DNA of 64,000 bases from positions 1 to 64,000 of the forward strand of contig VXCM01000460.1 of the NCBI GenBank assembly GCA_014773175.1. Reading direction: 5' to 3'. This document shows positions 24,974-38,679 of this stretch, in pieces. The DNA comes from Lucifuga dentata. Taxonomy: Eukaryota; Chordata; Actinopteri; Ophidiiformes; Bythitidae. How positions within the stretch are numbered: position 1 is the first letter of the stretch; each line of letters opens with the position of its first letter. The notes under the pieces were generated by a model, which ran no database searches, was not told where the DNA came from, and saw only the letters and a program-made list of their open reading frames with translations. The position numbers and the translations under genes are program-made.

Positions 24974-26354
24974 CAAGGGTATAGCTTTGGATTCAACATT
25001 GGTAGCGACATTTTTTTCTGGATGAGCAACATGCACAGTTGTGCTGCATTTGCTGCATCTTATGCTTTTCTGTGTCATCAAACATACAAGAACTTGACTG
25101 TGTAAAATATTTGCTTTGTTCATTTATGTATTTATTCAGTATTTATGCATTTAGTATTGATATAAACAAGACTTGTATGGCTTTTTTTTTTATTCCTCCT
25201 ATTGCAGGCCCCCTAATGGCTCAGACTCTGGCATCCACAATCTGTTTTTATGTGAGAGATGTGATCGAGTGAAATTATTTGAAACTAGTATTTAAAAACA
25301 TCTAATATTTTTTTTTGTTTTATATTTTGTTTAACCACTAAATAAAATCATTTGCTAGCACGGCAACACTATATAACAGCTGACAAAACAAATGAAAACC
25401 TGGATACATGCCAGTAACGCTTCCAACAGGCTGCTCAGTGCTGGCATTAAACCGTGACAGTCAGCTGACCAAAACACGCTAAAACATGGAATAAATTTGC
25501 ATTCTTACCCACATTATGAAGATAATTTCCTAAAAAAGATTTTATGATAAGTTTTCTCTCCATTTTTCCATTTTAGACAAAAATCCCTTGCATCAGCATA
25601 ATGAACATATAGTAAAAGCAGCCAATCAGAAGTCTTGTCATAACTTTTACAAGTTTTGAATTGATTGACAAGGATTTTAGCCAGTAGGAAAGACTTAACG
25701 TTAAACTGACCAATCACATGCCTCAGGAAGTGATCATTTTACTGTACCTGTAACAGCTCACCTGAGTCCTGCATCTCACCTGCAGTGTCAAATTGCTGCT
25801 ATCAGGATTTTCCTGATAAAATGAATTTAAATATAAAACCAGTTTGATCTAGTTCTATCCAGTAAAGACTATTTAAATACATACGTGAATACAGTAAATA
25901 TTGTGAACAATCAAGCTCTTTGTATGTGTGTATGAGATAGAAAAACATAGAGACAACAACTGTACACTCATGACTGAGCATATTGTGTCCCAACCAATGT
26001 TAAAACCAAACGCACTCTGAATTCTGTGATTTTGATTGTTTAAACTATACTTATTTACACTTCAAATTCACTGCTGTAATTCACTCTTACAGATGCATCT
26101 CAGGCAGCAGATGGAGGTGCAGCCTGACTGCGAGTTGCCAGATCAGCAGGTATCACAGAACATGCTGTCTCACCCAGTCAGAACAGTCACTTTTTACAGA
26201 AAACACACAAACTTGGCAACTCTGCATAAATCTGACTGGCTCCACTGGACTTTAAGCAACAAGATTGTTACAAATATTGGTAGGGGCAATTCAGTCGCGG
26301 CTCAATACTGGTAGGGACATGTCCCTACCGTCCCTACCTAAATGTACACCCATG
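24974..26354. mobile_element. Possible hAT-like element, about 1.4 kb
   Basis: The left end CAAGGGTATAGC and the inverted right end CATGGGTGTAC are similar. Both ends carry an inner GGTAG.GACAT motif. Flanks GCTGTATA (24966-24973) and GCTGTATC (26355-26362) match 7 of 8. Known: fish genomes contain hAT-like repeats with a GGGTGTAG...GGTAGGGACA end. The interior has no recognisable transposase. The ends are short, so this call is moderate. Confidence 0.5.
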
Positions 26355-26362
26355 GCTGTATC

Positions 26363-29069
26363 TGATGTTCCAACGTTATTCTGATGACAATGAATAATGT
26401 TACAATTTAGAAATTTCACCCAGAATCGCACCTAGAAATAGCAAAGCCTGTTGTTAATAAGTTATTAACATAAATTTACACCCAGCTAATTGAAATTCTG
26501 AGGATCTGTGAGCATCAAACTATCAGCCATGCATCACTGTGCCTGTTATCATTGCTGTTTAATGAGTTTGTCTTAAAAGTTCTTTTTCACTACACTTTAA
26601 CAAGGATAACACAGTAGTTTATCAAAGGGCTGACTTTGCTCTCTCCAATTAAAGTTTTCTTGAAACATAATTAAAAGGTGAACAGTGTGGCATTACAAAG
26701 TCACATCTCTTTGTCTTGTACCATGCAATAATACACTTTTTTTTTTTTTTAAGGCGTCTCCAGACGTAGCACAGCACCAAAAAAACATCATAATCATCAC
26801 TATCACCATCAACACCGCCGTGACCACCACTAACGACAGCTGGGAGCCAGTGCGGCTTCCCGGGTCTCTTCAAGAATAATCACCTCTGGATGATGAAGGA
26901 GCTCGGGTTCAAGGATCTCCCAAAAGCCCTGATTTAATCCATCACAAATCCAGCACTTATGAAGGCTGAAGATTTGTGCATCTTTGTTAAGGGCAGAGGT
27001 CACAAAGGAGCCGAGAGAGAGAGAGAGAGAGAAAGAATGTTGTTTGTTTGCTTTTTAGAATAAAGGAATATATCTTTGCTGTTTGTATTTGTATATTCTT
27101 TGATAACCAGAAAATAATTTATTCTAACTTTATTCTTATTAACTTTATTCTCAACTGGGAGCATTAAATGCCTGACGTGGTCCCAAACTGGGAAATAGGA
27201 ACTTAAAAGGAGCATGAGATGGCAGCAATAACAGAAAAAATGCAGGTGTAACTACTAATGCTGCGTTTACTGTTACCTTGGAATTGGGAAGTTGTAACTC
27301 TACATTCTTTAATTTTTGACCGCTGCATTTTAAAGCTAGACAAAGTGGGAATAACATGGACAGCTTCATGAAAACTTCAGGAGTTTTTGGTCTGCCAGAC
27401 AACAAAAATCTCCTGAATTAATATTTAGTCCATATCAAAGAGCATGAAAGGCACAAAGGTACTTTTTTGTGTTTTATAAATAGAGAAATGGTACTTTACT
27501 TACTGTTCACAATGTAGGCAGCCACACTGAAATGACATCAAGAATCAACTCAGGTTTTTTTTTTTTTTTTTGGCCTTTCCTTGTTGGATGTTGGAAATTC
27601 CAAGCGCCAAGGTTTTAAAAAATGAGCATAACATTAATGATGCCTGCTTTTTATTTTTATTTAGGTACAGTATACCAGTGATTCAGCATGCTCAAACACT
27701 CTCATAGAATGTTAAATGTCAAATATTTTTAACGGCCTATTGCAATACCAGCACAACACAGCCAATTAGGAGCCAGGCATTTGATGCACATCCAGTCATT
27801 TCAGTCTGATTTATTCTAATTGGATCACAGACAGAGTTGCTGCAGTGATCAACAGGAACCCTTATTGACCCTTACTGACTTTTCTGCTCAAGAGCAATTT
27901 TAAAAACGTTTAACACATGGTGGGTGGTAAACCTTAAAGAAATACCACAGCTGCAAATTCCTGCAAAAATGCATTTTGAGGGTTCAATCAGACTTTTGCC
28001 TTTTAGAGGAACGACAAATGCCATTGGGCTGTGTAAGTTTCAGTAATGGACGGGGGTTGAGGCTGAACGTACTATGGAAGACAAGGAATGGAAAGGTTGG
28101 CGTGGAGGAGGTGACAAAGAGAATGGAGGGAGGCTGAACTGATGAAGATAGAAGAAGAGGTGCAAAAGAAGAAGAGGAGCATGGGGGAGTGGGTGGAGAC
28201 TGAATCAGAGCCCCTGCCTTTCCAATTTAGTTGAGCTGTCATTCCTGCTGGTGATTAATGAAGTATAAAATGCCATCTGTTTTTCCCTGGGAATTTCTCC
28301 TCTCCAGATTCAGAGATTGCCCTTCCTGATACTCCCGGCGAATTAGTGTTTTCTCCACTCTGCCATCCACTACCTGGCCAGGCAGCCACGCTCACCTTTG
28401 ACACTCGATCACAGTTGAGTCGGTTAATGAGAAATGGATGCAGGCTGGCAGACGGACAGACAGAAGAAAAGGTGGAGGGATGGAGGGACAGAGATGAGAA
28501 GGTATTGACAGGAGGAGGGAGGGATGGCCGATGAAATGTTATCACGCCAGGCTGAGGACCACAGGCCATAGGGGAGAAGCTGGGAAGATTGCTATCTGTT
28601 GTAAACATCGCTGCCATCACCATCCAGAGGGATTAGCTGTGCAGCGAGCTGTGGTAAACAATATGAAAACAGACAACGTTTTTTCCTCATAAAGGCCATT
28701 TGAGGAATTTATCTTGTGAAAAGGAGAGGAAAAGGGATTTTGTTACTTTTTTCTTTTTTAAGGATTAAGTGAAAAGTGACATTTCATCATTCATGGCATT
28801 TCCTAGAGGTTCTGCATTTTATGAATTCAGATTTAAAATGTTTGTTGCTGATGCTCAACATTAACATTTTAGGCGATGCTGTATAAAATCTTCTTGGATT
28901 ACAGATGTGCTCTTGCTGAAGGGATTTTACTCTGCAGCGCAGGAGTTTATGAAAGCTTCATTGTGTGTGTGTGTGTGTGTGTGTGTTTAAAATTTGAGAG
29001 TCATGAGCTGAGTCAGTACACATTGCTGTTTTATTAAAATTCATCTAAATACTCAAACACACACACACN

Positions 29070-29133
<64 letters not shown>

Positions 29134-32100
29134 AACAAATCAGAACCCAAATAATTCCATGCTTCATAAACTTTAATTTCCAAGTTTACAGTTTGGCTAC
29201 TCAACCAGAAATATAATATTCAGGTTTTTCAGAGCATGCTTCTAAAGATTATTCATGCAAGCCATTCTGAATTGTTTATAAACTGAATCAAACTTTAGTG
29301 CCTGTAGGACTTTTGACAGCAAAAGGTCAGATTCACGCCATAATCACACATCGTTTGTGTAATCCAGGCTCCAGGTAAGCCGCTGTGAGAGTATTTGGAA
29401 ACTCAAAGCCAGATAAGAGCTCAATTGTTATATTTGCCTGAAATGAACCTGTTCACATTTCCACTTCTTCTCTGCTTTTAAGTATGTATTTTTAACTACA
29501 CGAAATTCTGCTTATTAGTTATGTAAAGCACTATTCAGCATAAGGGCTTTTGTGGCTGTAGATGGTGGTTAGCTGGTTGGCCTTGCACTTTCAGTGATAG
29601 ACCACACTCCTCCAACAATCAAGTGATAAAGACACTAAAGCTGGTTTCCATTATTGTGTACTGGAAGCTGAGCGATAACACCCAACACCACCACACACCA
29701 TCTCGAGCAATAGCACCGCTCAGATTATCCACTTTGCCGCTGTGTTTAAAGTTCAACCAAATTCAACTTTGTCCTGTCTGCTGCTGACCTTTCCGACACG
29801 CAGCCAATGAGAGCACAGCTGTATGTAATATAAGCAGAAGCGACACAACAATGGAGGAGAAGCTCATAACATGTGAAGTCATTTCCCAGAAAGGCGATCG
29901 CGTGGCGAAATGTCAGCAATCAGACGAGGCTACCAGGTTTGTAAACTGTATAGTCTGCGGTCTTATTTGAAATGTCATGTTTGGGTGCTTTTTGATGACA
30001 CAAGTTTATGGTCAATGCACTAACAAAAGCACGAGGCATAGGAAGTGTAGGCAACAAGGAGTGCGACAGGTTGACCGCAAATACCGCTTATCATCATCTG
30101 TAACTCTACCAGGTTTACAAAACTGGTCACTTTGATAGAAAAGTTTCTAAAGGATATTTATCAGTTTTCTGCTGATAAACATGCAGTGCCCTTTCTGGAC
30201 TTGAGGCATGAAGGCTTCACAGCTCCTGAGAGACAAAGGAAGCTGGGTGAAACAGAGAGCTGGAAAATCAAACAGCTGTAATGTCCAGTTACCTTAGAGT
30301 GCAACGAAACAAACAGCAGCTTGTGCAAACAGCAGTGATGAACAGAAAGAATATATATTGTTCACCTGCAGGCTTACCAGACACCAGAGCAATCAACAGA
30401 ATTATCCTGTAAAAAAAGTAATTTAGCTCACTTTTTGTTTTTTGGTTTTTTTTTGTAGAACACATATGATGCTTTCAGTACTTGTAACGTGCTACAAGCA
30501 GGGACTTAATGGAAGGCTCCGGCGTGCTACATGGTGAGATGTTGTCAAACCTTATGCAGTAAATTGGAATAGCAGACAGATTAACCTTTAGAGACAAATA
30601 TAATTTATTCTAGTCAAGCAGCTCCTGCAGGAATGTACCAGTGTCCCTAATGAAAACCTGATTAAGGGCTCTCACTCAAGATCCAGACTGTTTTTGTAGC
30701 ATTGACACACCTTTGCATGTAGATTGTGTTCATGGAAGATCTAATTTAAAAACAAAAAATGTGTGATGAAGTAGCTTGATGAGTTAATATTTAATTGGAC
30801 TGTTCCATATACAGCATATCCTTCCCTCTTACATGAGTGCATGATTGCAGTTGTGAAATAGTCCATTTACAGTCCAGGTATTACATTGTTGAAACATTGA
30901 AAATTGTCCAGCACCAGGTTTTAATTAGTGCCACTGAAATCAATTGAACTAATCTGCAGCTGTGCTCAATTACATGATCAGTGTTGTAAAGACCTGCTAA
31001 GTTGAAAACTTGACACAATGCAAATTTTGCAGCCCTGACTCTGCCTGACGATAATTTGTAGTAGGTTTAATCAATCACCCTCACAGTCTTTGCAAATCAA
31101 TGTGGTGGCTGTGTGTCAAGATAAGGCAATGTATAATATTCAAAATAATTTACAATTTACATTTAGGTCCAGCTTTGCATGGCATAGTCAAACTTTTAAG
31201 GAAACGCCAACATGGTATGACATTTGGGAGGAATGAAATTTGAAATTATGTGGAGCAGCTGTTAGATCCTCTAAAATGGTTAGGAAAGCTGTTTTAAACC
31301 CAATCTGTTATCAGTTATGTTCATGTGAAACTACCACAAATGCATCTCGCAGACTTACACTTCCGCCTGCACACAAAACTTTTCCAAAATGTATTGATTG
31401 ATTCAAGAAAATCTGGACCAAAACAATTCAATATAAATTACCACTACTACACACAGTTTTATCATGATTATCCTCAGCCCAAAAATGTGATGTGTCTGGC
31501 TACAGGAGCGGTTTAGCTCAAAACTGCAGAATGTGCCTTGTAGATTGTTCAGAACTAATTCAGAACATATTTTCAGCATAAATGAAACACTCCAGGGTTT
31601 GTTTGTTACCGGACCAAGACCACTTCCTCAAATTAGTCTTGGTGGAGTTGTTTTAGTTCACACCAGCCCAAACAAATCATAACGCAAGAAAATTCATCAG
31701 AATTCAATTCACGCAGGCTAAACCATGTAGGCTTGAAAACATTAACATACTCGCTAACAAATAGTTCAACTTGCAGCAAACTAGTCATTATGAAAGTAAG
31801 GACCTGTTAAGACAAAATGCCATGTGCAATTTAGCCTTGATATGCTAGTCTCAAGCTAGTAGAACTAATACAGCCGCTGATGTCAGGTTTTAATACCGCT
31901 ATTTGCATTATAGTCACCTCTTTTTTAAATTCTATATCCCGGTCTGGAAAAGATTAGAGATGATGCAACCTCAACATAAATCACTGTGACATGCACACAA
32001 AGAAAACCGCTTCAGTTGTTTTTCCTTTTTACATTTTAAATGGTTTATGTTTCCTCTGTCTTCAAATTCCAGACGCATTCTGGTGTCAGACGTAGCTCAT

Positions 32101-32828
32101 TGTTGCTAAATATAGAGCTAATGGAGAGAACATAAATTTCCCAGTGTGATACATTAAATACATTAATTGGACTTGACATTTGAATTTTATTGTTAATAGA
32201 AGTATTCGCTCTTCTGATCAATGTCTTTTTATGTATTTCATTTAACAGAACAGTGTCTTACAGAGATGTGGTTTGTGGAGACATGAAAAACATCAACTCA
32301 ACGAGCTTCCTGTCGGGGGGAAAACCTCAGTGAGGCGTCTATTTTCAGACAGTCTTTCTTGAATTGACAAGAAAGATGACCTTATACTGCTCACTGGCCT
32401 GCTTATTGGTTCCTGTGGGTCTAATTAAAAACATATGATTGGGTTTAATGTTGCAAACCCGTCAATCTGGATCTGTCTGGCTTTTTCTGGGCTATTTGGT
32501 GCAGCATTAAATCAAACCGTTTGGACCTGTGTAGAAAATTATTATTTTTTGCTCCCAATTGCTTTGGTGGAAGCAGAAACAGGAATGGTTCTTTTAAACA
32601 TGATATTGTGGAACAGTATTTCTTGGAGGTTTTCAAATGGTTTTATTTCTTGGGTACTGTGAGAGAAGGCTAGGTGCTCATTTTCACATTGAGAATTCTG
32701 GAGATCAAACAAACAACCTTGCAGGCTCACCAGAGAGCCATAACTTTTATTTTAGAAGTAATGGTGTATGAGTCTCCACCTACCAAGTTCTGTATGATCA
32801 TGCTGTATGAAGACAATCCAAAAAGCTC
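26363..32828. other. Longest stretch without a recognised element
   Basis: 6.5 kb with no clear transposon, apart from microsatellites at 28.96-29.13 kb. The part at 28060-28640 is less AT-rich and repeat-poor. It could include conserved regulatory DNA, but nothing in the sequence alone proves this. Confidence 0.45.
28962..29131. repeat. (GT)n and (CA)n microsatellites, 70 bp apart
   Basis: (GT)12 at 28962-28987 and a (CA)n of about 75 bp at 29056-29131 broken by an N at 29069. They are inverted relative to each other and could pair. Confidence 0.9.
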
Positions 32829-33344
32829 TTGAAGGACATACCGGAAGTTTGCATGTAGTACAATAAGTGCAATCTGTACAACCTACTTATACCTTTCATT
32901 ACTGACAACCATTTTCCAAAATATACTACTGGAGCGATAAATATTAGAATTGTTTTTTTCTACCTTCCGTTGGTTTCACTACATTACAGTATGCTATAAA
33001 ATTCAACTTGTAGACACTTTAAACATGCTTGAGATAGATTGAGGTAATCCATCACAGCAAACATGACATATAAAGTTTTATGTCAAAATAACTTAACATT
33101 TAACCGGTCCAACACAGAGCTATATGAAAGAATATGGAATTATTGTCTCAGATGGCTTTATAGGGAAATTAAAACGATTATTCCTAACATGTCAGCATTA
33201 GCAGGTGAAATGCTGAATTTTAAGGCAGATGTAAAAGGAAAACTAAAATAGGGTTTTATGTTTTGGAAAATAAATGTCACTAATGCGTGTGCAGATTGTA
33301 TATATTGGGGTTAAACATGCAAAATCACTGGTATAATCCTTTAA
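32829..33344 (-). mobile_element. TTAA MITE, copy 4 (inverted)
   Basis: Opposite orientation to copies 1-3: the plus strand reads CTACCTTCCGTTGG early and GGTGAAATGCTGAATTTTAAGG late. The ends are TTGAAGGACATACC and GGTATAATCCTTTAA. It is strongly diverged in the left terminal repeat. Confidence 0.78.
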
Positions 33345-33933
33345 GTGTGTCGGCTATTTAATTTTTGATGCATTTAATGAGAGGACAGTGAATTTCACTC
33401 AAATAGAGATGAAAAGTACCAGAGGAAATAAACAGGGCATTCCATTGAGTATCAGGTGATGGTTCTCATGCTTGTTCTCATTTCTGTTTATTATCTAGTT
33501 ACATCAATTATCTACTTATTACTCAATCACAAACATCCCAGAAGAACAATTATCTGTAGTTTAGATTAGCCAGCTCAACAGACTTAAATAGTCCCTCAAG
33601 ATGTTCGACTAAGTTTCTGCAGTCTGTCTTCTTATTTAACTAATCAGCATCCCCGCAAGTGCTGCCTGGCAGAACTGAAATGAGAACATAATGAAAAAGC
33701 TGATGTTAGGGGAAGGGATAAACATGTTCAAAATGTTGCCGCTAGCATACAACACACGTTGAGCAATGTAATACAGTTGCCATTTTGTCACTATTATAAT
33801 AAGTTTCAAATCCATAGAGGTCCCGCACAGCAGAAAATTATGGTTATCACTCCCATTCCCAGTACCCAAAATGACACATTTGTATACTGAATCAATAGAA
33901 CAAGGTACACTTGTGACCATAAAATGCTCCAGA

Positions 33934-34199
33934 CAGGGTCGGATTGGCCATCGGGAAAGTCGGGACTTTTCCTGGTGGGCCACAGTATCGGTGGGCTGAC
34001 CAGTGGCCTTTGCACTGCACAATTAATAGTATTTAAAATTAACTTAAACTAAGCTAACATAATTTTTTTATAATTTGCTTGGCGCAGATTTATTAGCCCA
34101 GACCTATTCACCCCACCTCCGGCATCATTGGTATTTTTGTCTGGCCATCCTACCTAACTTGGTAAGTCCCGGTAAAATCAGAATCCCAATCCGACCCTG
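33934..34199. mobile_element. hAT element, same family as 19924-20339
   Basis: The ends are CAGGGTCGGATTGGCC and CCAATCCGACCCTG (inverted), with about 14 bp of perfect terminal match. The interior shares the GTGGCCTTTGCACTGCACAA and GTCTGGCCATCCTACC blocks. The 8 bp flanks (GCTCCAGA / GCTCTGAA) agree only partly, so the duplication has decayed or the event was old. Confidence 0.8.
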
Positions 34200-34791
34200 G
34201 CTCTGAACCATCAGTACTCCATGGTATGGAATTTTAACAGGACCTGTTCTTTTCTATCCATTGTAGAGACCCTATACATTAACTATCCTGTCTAAAATGC
34301 ACAGTAAAATTATATAATCACAATTATCTACTTATCAAAGACAATGAAAAACTATTTCTCATAAACAAGATTCTTTGACTTTTATTGAGACGAGTTCTGA
34401 TTCTCTCCTGCCTTCAATGCAAAAAGCATCTGAAAGCTCCAGAGTGGAAAGCCAATGAGGAAAATTCATAAATTCATGGAGAACAGATCAGGGTGGGCAG
34501 CAACAGACTTTATTTATCAATTAGCCGTGGAATCCCCTGTGCTGTCTGCATTGATTTACCATGTGTTTAATCAAAGTGCTGGCTGGCCCCTGTGGTCATG
34601 GGGCAGATTGCCAGCTTCAGTCTGGCCTGTTTATCACGAGCCACAGACAGAACGAAACCAGGTGTGCTGCTGGAACCACCAGAACTAGTATTTAAAAGAA
34701 AAGAAAAAAAAGACTCGTCAGTCCAAATATTGTTTTAGTCAAGAGGAATGTTTGTGTTTCTGGTTAGAGAATTCACTGACTGGCTGAATTG

Positions 34792-35295
34792 TTAAGGGAT
34801 CATAATGCTGGGTTTGCATGTTTGACCCCAATATATACAACCTGCATACACGTTACATTACTGACATTTCCCCAAACATAATATTTAAGTGGTAAATATT
34901 AGAATTGTTTTTCCTACCTTCCATACTGCCTTTGGTGTTCCACTACACTATTAAAATCAACTTGTAGAGACTAGAAATGTGCTTGAGAATAATAATCCAT
35001 CACAGCGAGCATAATGTCTATTAAAGTTTTTGTCAAAGTAACTTTATTTAACTGGTCTAACATGGAGCTACATGGAAGAAAATGTACGTCTCTGCCAGAG
35101 AATATAGTCCCAGGAGAAGATACCCAAAAATGTCTCTTGAATTTCAAGGTGAGCGTGTCATCTAAAGCTTTGATTTTTGAAAAATTACAGGATTTGTATA
35201 TTTTTGAAAATGGTTGTCAGTAATGTAACGTCTATGCAGGCAGTATTTATTGAGCTTGAATATGCAATATGCAAAATAATAGTATGGTCCTTTAA
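34792..35295 (-). mobile_element. TTAA MITE, copy 5 (inverted)
   Basis: TTAAGGGATCATAA at the left end and ATGGTCCTTTAA at the right, with TTTGCATGTTTGACCCCAAT as the TIR. The central AATATAGTCCCAGGAGAAG is the complement of the block in plus-oriented copies. It is about 504 bp long. Confidence 0.8.
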
Positions 35296-35774
35296 ATGTA
35301 CAACAAAAACAGGCAGATTTTTCATGTCATCGTATTTGTTTCCACTCTGCTGGCAGAATTAAGGAGACCTTGACATAATCCACAGCTTAGAAGTCAGAGA
35401 GGGACAAAGAGAGAGCGAGGTGTTCAAAGTGTGTCAGAGAGGGAAATCAATGTTGATGCAGGCTGCTATTCAGGAAAACTGATGGGTTCTTGTTTTTCCC
35501 TAAGGGAGAGATGTTTGGTGACATCTGATTGTTCATTTGGATTCCACTCATCCCTGCTCCAGTCATGACAGAGGACAGGGTGTCGTAAGGCTATTCAACT
35601 CTTTAATCAGACATCATGCCCTGAGCTTTTGCTTAATAGACTCCAGCAACACAATGGGGCATCTTTTATCTTAACTCACCAGAGGCTTCATAGTAAACAG
35701 TGGGGACCAAGGACCATGCAATGCACAATTGCAAACAGAGCCTGCCTAAAGGTGCACTGAAGCCTGAAAGAGTT

Positions 35775-36170
35775 TTAAAGGAGCATACCAGTGATTTTGC
35801 ATGTTTAAGCCCAATAAATACTACCCGTTACATTACTAACAGCCATTTTCCAAAACATTTTCCAAAACAGTTTTCCTGTTATTTTGCCAAGTCTCTTAAA
35901 CTTTCTAAATCAAATGTTTAGGTGATAAAATCACCTTTAAAATTTAATGTTTCTCCTGCTCCAAATGTAGAATGGATGGTTGTTTATAATTTCTCAGTAA
36001 AAGCGTCTTCTCCTGGGACTATATTCCCTGGTGGAGACATACATTTTCTTCCATGCAGCTCCATGTTGGACTNTCTTCTCCTGGGACTATATTCCCTGGT
36101 GGAGACATACATTTTCTTCCATGCAGCTCCATGTTGGACTGACTATGTTGGTTAAATAAAGATTAAAAAA
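35775..36170 (+). mobile_element. TTAA MITE, copy 6, left half
   Basis: It starts TTAAAGGAGCATACCAGTG and keeps the family sequence through GGTTAAATAAAG, then stops near 36170. A 67 bp exact repeat (36006-36072 and 36074-36140) around a single N inflates its length and is probably artefactual. The matching right half lies at 38680-38871 in the same orientation, suggesting one element split by a later insertion. Confidence 0.78.
36006..36140. other. Exact 67 bp duplication around a single N
   Basis: 36006-36072 equals 36074-36140 with N at 36073, inside a MITE. Other MITE copies have this block once, which argues that the duplication is artefactual. Confidence 0.88.
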
Positions 36171-36528
36171 TTGGCAGATGCTTGTAACACCCAGGTGTCA
36201 GTATAACCAACAATGCTATTTGCACCCAGAGTGGAATAGCCCATGTGGCTATTTACACCTGGGTGTAGACAGAGACAATTTTTACCCGTGTGTCCATAGC
36301 CAACCATGTTATTTACACCCTGGTGCTGTATGATATTTGCACCTGAGTGCAATTAGGCACTTAAACTAATCACACCCCAATCCTATTTGTATCCATCTAC
36401 ATTTACTTTGACTATTACATGGTAACACACTTTGATTTGGTGAGGTAATGACTTCATTCATCTATAAGTTTATTACTACAGCCTCTGTATATGCATGTCA
36501 CTAATCCAAAAAAAAAAAAAAAAAAAAN

Positions 36529-36560
<32 letters not shown>

Positions 36561-36999
36561 ATCCAACAACAACGAGGTCTCTTGGCTGGACTAATCAGAT
36601 TGAATTTACTTAAAACAGCCTGCATTCCAGTGCTCATTGGATATATCATAGTTTTCTGGGTCTAAACTATTGTTATGCAATGTGAACTAAGTTTTGCATT
36701 CATAATAGATTGTTATTTCTGTTCACCTTTGCTTTTTTTTTTAAAAAAAAAGTGAATTTTCTCTGTCTCTTTGGTCTTCCTCATCTGTTCTTCACTGGTG
36801 TGATTTCGAGTCACCTTCATGTCATCAGCATCATTCATTAAAGACATGTCCTCTTGCCTCTTTGGCTCCCTTTCTGTCCCGGTGCACTCATTTACCAACA
36901 TCATGACATCACCATCATCAACTATGTGCAGCATCTCTCTCTGACTCCAACCTCTCCAGGCTAGTTGTTTCAGACATTTAGTCAATTTCAAGCAATGCC

Positions 37000-37690
37000 A
37001 CCTTCCTGTTTAACTTCCAGCCGTGCAGCAGTTGTTTCAGAATCTGGAACATTTCCTCATGCTCTTTAACCTCCTGAGCTTGCTATCAGAGTTGCTACCT
37101 CCATGGCCACAGGACGGACTGCATTAAATTGGTCATTCCCTTTGATCTTTCCACCATGTTCAGGTGACTTCAATATGGTTTGAAGGGAATCAGAAAGGTA
37201 ATTTCCAACCTCCACTTCAGGTTGGCCACCAACTCCCAGCCATCTTGGATGAAACAATGATGGTCATTAAGGGACACATTCTCATATTTCCTACAGGAAA
37301 TAATGTTGAACACATGGAAGACCAAATGACACTGACAGTTTACAAGCACACCTTTTCATGCCTTTGTCCACAGTGTGTCTTCTGTCTACCCCAACCTCTC
37401 CAATAAGCACTGTAGTCTTTGTCATTCTTTCCGATGCTGATTTGACTGCTGTCTGATATTTGTAGCTCTTCAGCCACTATTTTGAAACCTCGTAAGGATT
37501 TTGGATAAATCCACTGCCATCTTGCTCTTGGAGTTCTTTGCTGTCAATAAGCTTGTCTGATCTTTCTACATGAATTGGATGATATCTGGCTTTGCTCCAA
37601 ACATCAATGGCCTTCTCTGCCTCAGCAAAACTGTAAAAGATTTGGCCTTTGTTTATGCTGTCTGTCTTGTCTGCATAATGTGGTAAAAAG
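37000..37690 (-). pseudogene. Decayed SWIM zinc-finger transposase-like gene
   Basis: I read the minus strand with stops and frameshifts. From about 37680 the frame gives KGQIFYSFAEAEKAIDVW and ARYHPIHVERSDKL, resembling the N-terminal domain of ZSWIM1/ZSWIM3-like proteins. After an in-frame stop it gives RCACKLSVSFGLPCVQH, which approximates a SWIM CxCx(n)CxH finger with one extra residue before the His. Then come FHPRWL and FNAVRPVAMEVATLIASSGG, like the region after the SWIM finger in fish ZSWIM-like transposon proteins. The DDE core is missing, so this is an internally deleted copy. The family assignment is from remembered motifs, not a search. Confidence 0.45.
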
Positions 37691-38594
37691 GAATAAGGAT
37701 AATAATAAGGAAGTATATCTACATTTTTCAGTAAAATGATGCAATGTGAGAGACATCATTGTGTCTCTTTTCACCATACCGCTTATATAGCCAGTTGTTT
37801 TTGCCTGTTGAGTTTTCTAACTTTCTGTTTATTAGACTGACAATAAGTTTCTTCTCAGCCCTCCACACACAAAAACACCTTTTTCTTGTTAGACTACTCT
37901 CCATACTAACAGGTGGGATATGAATTCTAAAGGTTACTTAGACACTTGATGAAATAAAAAATAAAGTCCCATTGGTGTACTTACTACTGATTTTCTTCAT
38001 TTTTTTTTTTTTTTTTTTTGTCTGAAACACAAAATTGAGCTTCATACTATGTATGTCTGTCCCCATCTAATGTTAGTGGACAAATTTGTTACTACATTCT
38101 AAAATTGAAGTAAAACCATTTATCATTTTGCCCTATTTTTGGTCATTAAAAACTTATTTAGCTATATGGCAACACAGCAGAGTATTTCAACTAACTGGAG
38201 ATGTGAAAGTTTCACATTTTGCCCAAGCATATTCAGCTGTAGCCATTTAGCTAGCTAGTGCTAATGCTAGCTGGCTAAATTACTGTATGCCTTCATCATT
38301 GCTGGCTAGCTAGCTAAATATTGCTAAATTATGTAGCACATTCAACTTGGCTAACTAACGTCTAGCTAGCATTAGCTAAACTAGCTGCGCATAGTTAACC
38401 ATAAGTCTGCACACTGGACCATTTTAGTTTGAATTACAGTATACAAACAGCTAGAAAACATAACATTGTTGCAAAGAGTACACAGTATTTTGTGTTTAAT
38501 GTAGCCTACCTTTTATGTTTGCATCCCCCTTTCGCGCCTTCAGCCAGTGAGGTACATAGCAGGTGCAACCATGTATGCACAGTGTTTACATATT

Positions 38595-38620
38595 TGTGTG
38601 TGTGTGTGTGTGTGTGTGTG
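38595..38620. repeat. (GT)n microsatellite
   Basis: About 13 GT units inside the insertion that splits a MITE. Confidence 0.95.
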
Positions 38621-38679
38621 TTTGTGTATAGCTGAATAGTGCTGTGTGGCTATTCTTACCCAGATGCAAATAGACACTC

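Noticed and set aside
27262..27610. Possible MITE with CTGCGTTTACTGTTACCTTGG-like ends
   Set aside because: The inverted similarity between 27262 and 27600 is short and imperfect, and no flanking duplication was found.
28255..28623. 122-codon minus-strand frame
   Set aside because: No domain or splice context, and a plus-strand frame overlaps. The less AT-rich composition alone explains an open frame.
29640..30130. Possible second Harbinger or MADF-type element, with an ATGGAGGAGAAGCTCATAAC start
   Set aside because: No convincing inverted repeats, target duplication or continuing protein similarity.
33636..34022. 128-codon minus-strand frame
   Set aside because: It overlaps the hAT element at 33934-34199 and AT-rich flank, with no protein family resemblance.
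38230..38390. GCTAGC-rich stretch as a regulatory array
   Set aside because: Simple low-complexity GCTAGC(TA) sequence, common in fish, without regular period or conserved context.
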